A stretch of DNA of 64,000 bases from an uncultured Pseudomonadota bacterium (lineage in GTDB: Bacteria; Pseudomonadota; Gammaproteobacteria; Steroidobacterales; Steroidobacteraceae), in NCBI GenBank assembly GCA_903838705.1, contig CAILZL010000008.1, positions 44,829 to 108,828 on the forward strand, in the 5' to 3' direction. Of this stretch, positions 29,232-36,879 are shown in pieces (position 1 is the first letter of the stretch; every line of letters begins with the position of its first letter). The notes beneath the pieces were generated by a model that was not told where the DNA came from, ran no database searches, and saw nothing but the letters and a program-made list of their open reading frames with translations. The position numbers were made by a program, and so were the translations under genes.

Positions 29232-29904
29232 GAATACCACCGTACTGGCCGCAAACAATTTGAGTAAGCAGGTTAGCAGTCCGGAGGGAACTCTGACCAT
29301 TCTGGATGATGTCACTTTGCAAATTCAGCAAGGTGAAACCGTGGCGGTGATTGGCGCGTCCGGGGCAGGCAAATCTACGCTGCTGGCCCTGCTGGCCGGT
29401 CTGGATGTGCCTACATCAGGCCAGGTACAGGTAAACGGTATTGAGCTGACCTCGCTGGATGAAGATGGTCGGGCTGCTGTACGCGCCAAGCATGTCGGTT
29501 TTGTATTCCAGAGTTTTCATCTGGTGCCGTCACTGACTGCGCTGGAAAACGTCATGCTACCGCTTGAGCTGGCCGGCACAGCTCGGGCACGCGAAGCTGC
29601 ACTGGCGGCACTAGATCATGTAGGGTTATCAGCCCGAAGTAGTCACTATCCCAATCAACTCTCGGGTGGTGAGCAGCAGCGGGTAGCCATAGCGCGCGCC
29701 TTTGTTACCAGACCAGCCGTGCTTTTTGCAGACGAACCCACCGGCAATCTGGATGCTGTCACTGGTGAACGGGTGATGAACCTGCTGTTTGAAATGAACG
29801 CGGCATCGGGCACCACGCTGGTACTTGTCACGCATGATGTTCGACTGGCGGATCGATGCCAGCGGGTGATCAAGCTGGACATGGGGCGGGTGGTGTCATC
29901 ATGA
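29215..29904 (+). CDS. ybbA: ABC transporter ATP-binding protein YbbA-like
   Basis: A 229-residue ATPase of the MacB/LolD type. Walker A is GASGAGKST, the signature is LSGGEQQRVAIARAF, and Walker B is VLFADEPTGNLD with a following switch histidine (VTHD). The ATG at 29215 has AGGA at a good distance. A second ATG at 29230 is possible. The pairing with a large FtsX-type permease and a divergent tesA matches the ybbA-ybbP locus of E. coli. That system is thought to release hydrophobic compounds or lipids from the membrane. It overlaps the permease gene by 4 bases. Confidence 0.92.
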   Translation: MNPQRMNTTVLAANNLSKQVSSPEGTLTILDDVTLQIQQGETVAVIGASGAGKSTLLALLAGLDVPTSGQVQVNGIELTSLDEDGRAAVRAKHVGFVFQSFHLVPSLTALENVMLPLELAGTARAREAALAALDHVGLSARSSHYPNQLSGGEQQRVAIARAFVTRPAVLFADEPTGNLDAVTGERVMNLLFEMNAASGTTLVLVTHDVRLADRCQRVIKLDMGRVVSS

Positions 29905-32390
29905 AATCACTCCGGCTGGCCTTGCTCAAACTCCATCGTGAATGGCGCGCGGGCGAACATCTGGTGTTGTTACTGGCACTGGTAGTGGCTGTCAGCGCGC
30001 TGACGGCGGTGAGTTTTTTCACTAATCGCGTTGATCGTGGCATGGCGCAGCGCGCCAACGAAGTTCTGGCTGCCGATATCCGTCTGCAATCTTCACGGCC
30101 ACTGTCTGATGAGTACATGCAACGGGCGCAAGTACTCGGATTGCAGACAGCGCAGGCACAGGCATTTAACAGCGTCATTGTCCTTGATGAAGCCAGTTCG
30201 CTCAGTTCAGTGCGGGCAGTGACATCGGGTTATCCCCTGCGTGGTCGCCTGAAGATCAGCAACAGTTTGAATGATCCTGCCTACGAAACGGCTGAGTTGC
30301 CTGCGCTGGGCGAAGTGTGGGCAGATCCGCGACTGTTGTCGCGTCTTAATGCACAGGTGGGCAGCCTGCTACAGGTAGGCAAGCGACAGCTCAGAGTGAG
30401 TAAAGCGCTGGATTATCGGCCAGATCAGGGCACTCAGTTTGTAGAGCTGGCACCGACGCTGTTAATGCGGCTGGAAGATGTAGCTTCAACAGGTCTGGTA
30501 GGAGTGGGCAGTCGAGTTCAATACCGTCAGCTGTTTGCCGGTGATCAACGACAACAGGTGCAATTTGAAAACTGGCTGAGTAACCGCTTGTCTGCCGGTG
30601 TGCGCATGGAGCAACTTGGTGATGCCAGTCCGCAACTGCAATCTTCGATCGAACGGGCAGGCCGTTTTCTCAATCTTACCGCGCTGACCAGTGTGCTGCT
30701 GGCAGGTGTGGCGGTTGCAATGGCAGCGCGGCGCTACGTGGCGCGGCATCTGGATACAGTGGCGCTGATGAAAAGCATGGGCGCCAGTCAGAATCTGGTA
30801 CTGGGAATATGTGGTCTTGAATTGCTGATGCTGGGTTTGATTGCTGGCGTAGTGGGTACAGCGCTGGGGTATTTCGCGCAGATGGGGCTGGCGTTTGCTG
30901 CGCGTGATTTATTGAATGGTGAATTGCCCACGCCGGACTGGCACCCTGCTGTGCTGGGCATGTTCACACCTCTAATCATTCTTGCGGGCTTTGCCCTGCC
31001 GCCACTGTTGCAGTTGAAGCGAACGCCACCGGCACGTGTGCTGCGTCATAACGCTGCGCCGCCGCCTCTGCGCTACATCAGCGTGTATGTCATTGCGGTG
31101 ACTGCCTTGTTGGGACTGTTACTGATACTGGTGCGGGATGTTCGGCTGGTGGGCTATGTTGCAGGCGGTACGTTCGCCACTGTGCTGGTGCTGGCGCTTG
31201 TTGGGTATGGACTGGTACAAAGTCTCAGTGGCTTGCGACGCACAGTCGGTGTGTCATGGCGCTATGGCGTGGCCAATATCGCAAGACGCGGCAGTGAAAG
31301 CATCGTCCAGCTGGTCGCTTTCGGTTTGGGCTTGATGGTGCTGCTGCTGTTGCTGGTGGTACGCAATGATCTGCTGAACGACTGGCGCATGAGCCTGCCG
31401 GATAATGCGCCCAATCAGTTTCTGATCAATATCAGTCCGGATCAGGCCAAACGTCTCCAGCAATTCTTTGTTGAACGTGGAGTGGAAGAACCCGTACTGG
31501 TACCCATGTTGCGGGCGCGCATGGTAAGCATCAACGGCAAGCCGGTGCGTGGGCGTGGTGCCAGAGGCGAACGGGGACGTGGCTTTCTGGAACGCGAAAC
31601 CAATCTCACCTGGTCTGAACAATTGCAGGAAGGCAACAAGATCATTGCTGGCAGCTGGTGGCGTGAAGGTGATGGAGGTGGGCCGCGTGTGTCAGTAGAG
31701 GCCAGAATTGCTGAGGATCTCGACCTTAAGATCGGCGATGTCATTCGCTACGATGTTGCGGGCGAAACCATTGATGCCACCATCAGCAGCATTCGTGAAG
31801 TACGCTGGGACAGTTTCCGACCCAACTTCTTCATGGTGTTCTCACCGGGTACCCTCGACAAAATGCTGGGTACTTACATCACCAGCGTGCATCTTGATGC
31901 AGCACAGCGTCGCATCATGGGTGAGTTCTATCGCAGTTTTCCTGAAGTAACCGCCATTGATATTGATGCCGTGCTGGCACAGGTACGCAGCGTCATGGAT
32001 ACCGCCACACTGGCTATACAATATGTTTTTGCCTTCTCATTGCTCGCGGGTATTACTGTGTTGCTGGCTGCTATTCAATCCACTCGCGATGAGCGACGTT
32101 ACGAAAGCGCCATGCTGCGCACACTGGGAGCAAGCCGGCGAGTGGTGCTGCAAGGTCTGGCAGCGGAATTCATAGTGCTGGGCTTGCTGGCCGGTCTGCT
32201 CGGTGCCTGTGCGGCCAGTGCTGTGGGTTACTACCTTGCTACCGAAGTATTTAATCTCAAGTACAACTTCGACCTGAATGTCTGGTGGATGGGTACATTG
32301 AGCGGCATCCTGCTGGTGGGCATCACGGGTATCGCTGTAACCCGCAGTGTGGTCAATCATCCACCGGCTACGACGTTACGGGAAGGGTAA
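29901..32390 (+). CDS. ybbP: FtsX-family ABC permease YbbP-like
   Basis: An 829-residue inner-membrane permease. The start ATG at 29901 overlaps the ATPase stop (ATGA). A longer reading from 29856 is not used. It has an N-terminal helix (about residues 20-40) and a periplasmic domain. Two FtsX-type bundles (around residues 260-460 and 700-829) each have the MAARRYVARHLDTVALMKSMGAS or YESAMLRTLGASRR coupling motif. Middle helices lie around 395-500. It works with the YbbA-like ATPase. The likely task, moving or extracting hydrophobic molecules or lipids at the envelope, rests on family knowledge. Confidence 0.92.
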   Translation: MKSLRLALLKLHREWRAGEHLVLLLALVVAVSALTAVSFFTNRVDRGMAQRANEVLAADIRLQSSRPLSDEYMQRAQVLGLQTAQAQAFNSVIVLDEASSLSSVRAVTSGYPLRGRLKISNSLNDPAYETAELPALGEVWADPRLLSRLNAQVGSLLQVGKRQLRVSKALDYRPDQGTQFVELAPTLLMRLEDVASTGLVGVGSRVQYRQLFAGDQRQQVQFENWLSNRLSAGVRMEQLGDASPQLQSSIERAGRFLNLTALTSVLLAGVAVAMAARRYVARHLDTVALMKSMGASQNLVLGICGLELLMLGLIAGVVGTALGYFAQMGLAFAARDLLNGELPTPDWHPAVLGMFTPLIILAGFALPPLLQLKRTPPARVLRHNAAPPPLRYISVYVIAVTALLGLLLILVRDVRLVGYVAGGTFATVLVLALVGYGLVQSLSGLRRTVGVSWRYGVANIARRGSESIVQLVAFGLGLMVLLLLLVVRNDLLNDWRMSLPDNAPNQFLINISPDQAKRLQQFFVERGVEEPVLVPMLRARMVSINGKPVRGRGARGERGRGFLERETNLTWSEQLQEGNKIIAGSWWREGDGGGPRVSVEARIAEDLDLKIGDVIRYDVAGETIDATISSIREVRWDSFRPNFFMVFSPGTLDKMLGTYITSVHLDAAQRRIMGEFYRSFPEVTAIDIDAVLAQVRSVMDTATLAIQYVFAFSLLAGITVLLAAIQSTRDERRYESAMLRTLGASRRVVLQGLAAEFIVLGLLAGLLGACAASAVGYYLATEVFNLKYNFDLNVWWMGTLSGILLVGITGIAVTRSVVNHPPATTLREG

Positions 32391-32436
32391 TACTGAAGCG
32401 ACTGAGTCATTCGGCTGGAATGTATTACCTGGTTAA

Positions 32437-33243
32437 CTAGTGCAGATCCATCAGTACCCAGCCGATGTCACTGGCTTCGCCTTTGTAGTTATAGCCTTGA
32501 AGCTTGATTTCGTACTGACCATTGCCGAAGGTGGTCGAGTTCAGGCTGAAGCGTAATTCCTGATTGGTATCGGCCGAGATACGTCGAAGCTCCAGCACCC
32601 GGGCTTCATTCACTTTGCTGATCTGGATGCCGAACACTTTGAATGGGCTGTTGCTGACATCCAGGTGCACATCCAGCCATTCAGCCAGACTTAATGAAAC
32701 AGAAATAACGGGTTCATCTGCCTGACTGGTTCCGGGTGTGGCACGCAGCGTCTGTATGCTGGTGGTTGCACGCAGGCCGCTTACCTGTGCGGCAACATGC
32801 ATGGTTTTTATTTGTCGTTGCAGCGATTGTGTCTGCCAGTAGAGTGTTCCCAAGCCCACCAGACTGAGCAGCAGGAGCAGCAGAAGGTATTTATTGATCG
32901 CAGTACGGGCCGGCACAGGATCTTCATCCTCTTCCTCGTCCATATCCTGCTGTTTGTCCATACTGGCCTGATCAATACTTCGCAACCCGGTTGCTGCGGC
33001 AAGTCGCGATACGCTGGAAGGCATGGCTTCGAACACACTGGTGTTCATGCCGTCGAAGGTGCTGGCTTTCAGATGCGCCTGCAGGCGGGCAGGGATGGCC
33101 AGGGTTTCAAGCACATCAGGATGTTCCCGGCAGAAGCGTTCAAATTCCCATGCTTCGCGCATCAGCAGATCGCCACTCAGGTAGCGTTCAACAAACCGGC
33201 CGGTTTTGATTTTCTCTCGATCCATGGAATGGCATTGCGTCAT
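32437..33243 (-). CDS. Membrane-anchored protein resembling an anti-sigma factor
   Basis: A 268-residue protein. The first 60 residues look like the short cytoplasmic helical region of anti-sigma/regulatory proteins (FVERYLSGDLLMREAWEFERFCREHP) but lack the zinc-binding HxxxCxxC motif. A polyacidic stretch (MDEEEDEDP, about residues 100-109) and one transmembrane helix (about 116-135) follow. The C-terminal domain (residues about 175-268) is beta-rich, with conserved-looking SLAEWLDVHLDVSN and ELRFSLNSTTFGNGQYEIKLQGYN. No sigma-factor gene is adjacent. I do not recognise a named family. No good ribosome binding site is seen, and an ATG at 33225 is an alternative start. Confidence 0.65.
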   Translation of the reverse strand: MTQCHSMDREKIKTGRFVERYLSGDLLMREAWEFERFCREHPDVLETLAIPARLQAHLKASTFDGMNTSVFEAMPSSVSRLAAATGLRSIDQASMDKQQDMDEEEDEDPVPARTAINKYLLLLLLLSLVGLGTLYWQTQSLQRQIKTMHVAAQVSGLRATTSIQTLRATPGTSQADEPVISVSLSLAEWLDVHLDVSNSPFKVFGIQISKVNEARVLELRRISADTNQELRFSLNSTTFGNGQYEIKLQGYNYKGEASDIGWVLMDLH

Positions 33244-33376
33244 ACAGTGCTGATGACTGGCACTGTGCGCATATCAGATACATAAATCAGCGAAGCACAG
33301 CACACATTTGCAACCAGGATGACGTATTGCAGCCTGTTGCGCACTTTGTGGTTCAAGTCCTGCGGCCATCAAGCCG

Positions 33377-33658
33377 ATGCAGTCAGAGCTAAGTTTCATC
33401 ATCAGGTCGGCTGACCGTCCGGGGGCAATCATGCGGCGTACACATGACTGGCAAAATTACGCAAGCCAGATGTCAGAACAGAAAACCGATCCGGTTCGAT
33501 ACACTGATTTATATGCCAGACAGTGGGCACATGATGTGCGCTGCGGGCACAGTGGTGTGACGCATCGCCGGGTGGGGGAGTCGGCGCATCGCAATGCGCA
33601 TGAAGACTGGTTGCAGGCAGGGTTTGTCGCGCAACAAAAACCAAGGCCGCGCGTTTAA
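33377..33658 (+). CDS. Possible small hypothetical protein
   Basis: A 93-codon reading frame with hydrophilic, histidine- and arginine-rich sequence and no recognised domain. A start at an internal ATG (33470, MSEQKTDPVRYTDLYARQWA) is plausible. Its stop codon overlaps the stop of the convergent PspC-domain gene. Without this frame, the 411-base interval 33244-33654 would be empty. Reality as a gene is uncertain. Confidence 0.3.
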   Translation: MQSELSFIIRSADRPGAIMRRTHDWQNYASQMSEQKTDPVRYTDLYARQWAHDVRCGHSGVTHRRVGESAHRNAHEDWLQAGFVAQQKPRPRV

Positions 33659-33969
33659 TCATCCAGTGGCATTAGCAGCCACAGCAGAACGTAGAGCAGT
33701 ACACCAAAGCCGAAGCACACCACGCTCAGGCAGAACATGAGGCGCCACCCCCAGCTGGGCATGCCGGTATGTTGCCCCAGCCCACCACATACGCCACCAA
33801 AAACCCGGTCTGTCCTGCTGCGGCGTAACCGGTTCAATCCATGAGCTGAATCTGTGCGGGCAGATTCACTAAACAATCTGCCCTTTGCACGTGCAAATTC
33901 CTCAGCCGACAGAACGCCCCGCTCATGAAGTGACTGCAAACGCTCCAGTTCATCAGCGAGGCTTACCAT
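33655..33969 (-). CDS. PspC-domain protein with short N-terminal SHOCT-like segment
   Basis: A 104-residue protein. The first 35 residues (ELERLQSLHERGVLSAEEFARAKGRLF) match the short SHOCT-type helical module. A PspC domain follows: RSRTDRVFGGVCGGLGQHTG, then a transmembrane helix (about residues 75-98) ending LLWLLMP. PspC proteins sense or stabilise the membrane, as in the phage-shock response. It starts 6 bases after the ferredoxin oxidoreductase beta gene on the same strand, so it is the last gene of that operon. A functional link is not established. Confidence 0.85.
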   Translation of the reverse strand: MVSLADELERLQSLHERGVLSAEEFARAKGRLFSESARTDSAHGLNRLRRSRTDRVFGGVCGGLGQHTGMPSWGWRLMFCLSVVCFGFGVLLYVLLWLLMPLDD

Positions 33970-33975
33970 GAAGGC

Positions 33976-35031
33976 CTAACGATAACGATTCAGCATCTTG
34001 TCCAGTTGCGCCTGACCAGGATTCAGCACTGAGTAAGGCAACTGATTAAGTGGGGTCTGAGTGGTCTGATTAACGGTATGGAAGTCCCGGCTCTCGGTGT
34101 CCATAAACAGCAGGCCCGTGACGTATTCACCTTCTGCCTGACGGTTGCGCAGGTATTCCAGCGCGTGACCACGATTAGCTGGATCGTAGTCATTGTTCAG
34201 CTTGCGCAGCAGAATCTGGGTCCCGTCATGCATCGTCACCGGCATTGATTTACCTTCAGCATACTCGACCGAGATCGAGGCACGCGGTGGTACGTAATCA
34301 GCATGCACCACTTCCTCGAAGTGTTCACGTACATAGGCATAGCTCTTGGTGGAGCCTTCATGATCATTGAAGGTAACGCAGGGCGAAAGAACATCAATCA
34401 GCGCAAAGCCGGGATGCTTCATGGCAGCTTTGATCAGCGGGACCAGTTGCTGCTTGTCACCCGAGAAGCTGCGGGCCACAAAAGTTGCACCCAGCGTCAA
34501 TGCGGTCAGGCAGGGATCAATCGGCGGCTGCTGGTTGGACTCACCCTTCTTGTTCTTGCTGCCGATGTCTGCTGCAGCTGAGAACTGACCCTTGGTCAGT
34601 CCATACACACCATTGTTCTCACAGATGTAGGCCATATTGACATTGCGCCGGATAGCATGCGCCAGTTGCCCGAAGCCGATGGACAAGGTATCGCCATCGC
34701 CCGACACGCCGAGATAGTGCAGCTGCCGGTTTGCAGCACTTGCGCCACTGGCGATTGAGGGCATGCGGCCATGTACGCTGTTGAAGCCGTGCGCGCCACT
34801 GACAAAGTAGGCAGTCGATTTCGAGGAGCAGCCGATGCCGGACAGCTTTACCAGTTGTTCAGGGGAAATCGACAGGCTCCACACCGCTTCGATGATAGCT
34901 GCCGTGATGGAGTCATGACCGCACCCTGCGCAGAGTGTGGACATGGCACCATCATAATCACGGCGCGTAAGACCCAGCTCATTGCGTGGCAGGTTGAGGT
35001 TGGCGATTTTTGGTTTGGCAATAAAACTCAT
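33976..35031 (-). CDS. 2-oxoacid:ferredoxin oxidoreductase, beta subunit (KorB-like)
   Basis: A 351-residue thiamine diphosphate-binding subunit. It has LCAGCGHDS (Cys34, Cys37), Cys68 in SGIGCSS and a later Cys in SPCVTFNDHEGS, the four ligands of the single [4Fe-4S] cluster found in KorB-type enzymes. The TPP motif GVSGDGDTLSIGFGQ and the NNGVYGLTKGQ segment are present. A C-terminal PFOR-beta extension follows. With the alpha subunit it oxidises a 2-oxoacid (2-oxoglutarate is the most likely for this family) to the acyl-CoA while reducing ferredoxin. 14 bases separate it from the alpha gene. Confidence 0.93.
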   Translation of the reverse strand: MSFIAKPKIANLNLPRNELGLTRRDYDGAMSTLCAGCGHDSITAAIIEAVWSLSISPEQLVKLSGIGCSSKSTAYFVSGAHGFNSVHGRMPSIASGASAANRQLHYLGVSGDGDTLSIGFGQLAHAIRRNVNMAYICENNGVYGLTKGQFSAAADIGSKNKKGESNQQPPIDPCLTALTLGATFVARSFSGDKQQLVPLIKAAMKHPGFALIDVLSPCVTFNDHEGSTKSYAYVREHFEEVVHADYVPPRASISVEYAEGKSMPVTMHDGTQILLRKLNNDYDPANRGHALEYLRNRQAEGEYVTGLLFMDTESRDFHTVNQTTQTPLNQLPYSVLNPGQAQLDKMLNRYR

Positions 35032-35045
35032 GACAGCATCCTCAA

Positions 35046-36878
35046 TTAACGGCTGGCAACCAGACGGGCATCGTTACCCAGTGCCGCACACACACCATCT
35101 ACAACCACATGTGCAGTCATCGGCAATCCACTGTAATGCAGGATGGAATGCAGCTTGGCTTTCTCTACGGCCGTTTCAAGTATCAACATACTCTTCAGTT
35201 GTGCATCGCGATTCTGCTCAATGACAAAAATCTGCTGATGCTGGCGCAGGAAGTTTTCCACTTCCTCGCCGAACGGAAAGGCACGAACACGCAGGTAGTC
35301 GACCTGAATGCCTTTACGTTGCAGTTGATCTATCGCTTCACGTACGGCACCGTCGCAGCTGCCGATGGACAGCAGTCCTACAGCATGATTCCCCGTTCCG
35401 TGCAGTATGGCAGGGGGTACCAGTTTTTTCGCGGTATCAAATTTGCGCTTCAGGCGATCCAGTACGATCTGGTACTCGGTGGAATCTTCTGTGTAGCCAC
35501 CGTACTGATTGTGACCTGATCCGCGGGTAAAGAACGCGCCTTTGCTGTGTACGCCGGGCAGTGAGCGATACGGAATGGCGTCGCCATCGTGGTCATAGTA
35601 ACGCCAGAATTTCTCGATCTTTAACAGATCGTCTTTGCTCATTACCTTGCCGCGATCCGGCTGATAGGCAGCATCCCACTTTAGGTCGGAACACATCCAG
35701 TCATTCATACCGATGTCCAGATCGAGCAGCACCAGTACCGGTGTCTGCAGGCGTTCAGCCAGATCAAATGATTGTGCGGCCAGATAGAAACATTCTTCCG
35801 GGTTGGCCGGGAACAGCAGCACATGACGTGTATCGCCATGTGAAGCATAGGCTGATGACATCAGATCACATTGCTGGGTACGGGTGGGCATACCGGTGGA
35901 TGGGCCGACCCGTTGCACGTCAAAGATCACCGCCGGGATTTCAGTGTAATAAGCCAGGCCAATGAATTCATTCATCAGCGAAACACCTGGTCCGCTGGTT
36001 GGCGTGAAAGCACGAGCGCCATTCCATGCGGCACCCACCACCATACCGATGGCCGATAACTCGTCTTCCGCCTGAATAATGGCGTAATTTCGTTCGTTGG
36101 TTTGTGGATCGACGCGATATTTCTGGCACAGACTCTTAAATGCATCCATCAACGATGTAGATGGAGTGATGGGGTACCAGGCTCCCACTGTCGCACCTGC
36201 AAACAGGCAACCCATCGCAGAGGTGGTGTTGCCGTCGATCATTACATGGCCTTTGGTCTTGTCGAGACGCTGCATGCGCAGCGGCAGCGGACACGGGAAG
36301 TGTTCCTTGGCATAGTTGTAGCCAATTTCCAGCGCACGCAAGTTGGAATCCAGCAGCGATTGCTTGGCTGCATAGCTTTCACCCAGCATGCTGCGCATCA
36401 GCTCCAGATCCATGTCAAGCAGCGCTGCCAGCACACCAGCATACATGATGTTCTTGAGCAGGATGCGCGCGCGTACACCCTGGAATGTCTCATTACACAT
36501 GCGAGCCAGGGGTACGCCCATGATTGTGATGTCATCGCGCTTCAGCAGCGCAGGACGCGGCCAGCTCGAGTCATATAACAGGTAGCCGCCGGGACTGACT
36601 TCCTTGATGTCTTTGGCATAGGTCTCGGCGTTCATGGCGACCATCAGGTCTACCCGTCCGGCACGCGCCATGTAGCCGTCTTTGGTGACACGAATTTCAT
36701 ACCAGGTCGGCATACCCTGAATATTCGAAGGGAAGTAATTCTTGCCCACCACCGGCACGCCCATGCGGAACACGGTTTTCATCAACATGGTGTTGGCACT
36801 GGCCGAGCCTGTGCCGTTGACATTGGCGAGCTTGATAACGAAGTCGTTAGTGCGATCAGTTCTGTCTGCTGTTTGCAT
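35046..36878 (-). CDS. 2-oxoacid:ferredoxin oxidoreductase, fused gamma-alpha subunit (KorA-like)
   Basis: A 610-residue protein from the ATG at 36878, which lies one base after the stop of the upstream flavoprotein gene and has GGTGCCTGAG before it. A longer reading from 36932 is not used. Residues about 10-190 are the gamma domain (VIKLANVNGTGSASANTMLM, GRVDLMVAMN). Residues about 210-430 are the alpha pyrimidine-binding domain (AGATVGAWYPITPSTSLMDAF, DELSAIGMVVGAAWNGARAFTPTS). Domain II of the alpha subunit follows (LLSIGSCDGAVREAIDQL). Such enzymes are oxygen-sensitive in anaerobes but also occur in aerobes. Confidence 0.93.
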   Translation of the reverse strand: MQTADRTDRTNDFVIKLANVNGTGSASANTMLMKTVFRMGVPVVGKNYFPSNIQGMPTWYEIRVTKDGYMARAGRVDLMVAMNAETYAKDIKEVSPGGYLLYDSSWPRPALLKRDDITIMGVPLARMCNETFQGVRARILLKNIMYAGVLAALLDMDLELMRSMLGESYAAKQSLLDSNLRALEIGYNYAKEHFPCPLPLRMQRLDKTKGHVMIDGNTTSAMGCLFAGATVGAWYPITPSTSLMDAFKSLCQKYRVDPQTNERNYAIIQAEDELSAIGMVVGAAWNGARAFTPTSGPGVSLMNEFIGLAYYTEIPAVIFDVQRVGPSTGMPTRTQQCDLMSSAYASHGDTRHVLLFPANPEECFYLAAQSFDLAERLQTPVLVLLDLDIGMNDWMCSDLKWDAAYQPDRGKVMSKDDLLKIEKFWRYYDHDGDAIPYRSLPGVHSKGAFFTRGSGHNQYGGYTEDSTEYQIVLDRLKRKFDTAKKLVPPAILHGTGNHAVGLLSIGSCDGAVREAIDQLQRKGIQVDYLRVRAFPFGEEVENFLRQHQQIFVIEQNRDAQLKSMLILETAVEKAKLHSILHYSGLPMTAHVVVDGVCAALGNDARLVASR

Positions 36879-36879
36879 C

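Noticed and set aside
33340..33375. GGTTCAAGTCC, which looks like a tRNA T-loop
   Set aside because: The flanking bases do not form a five-pair stem, and no anticodon arm or acceptor stem could be found upstream.
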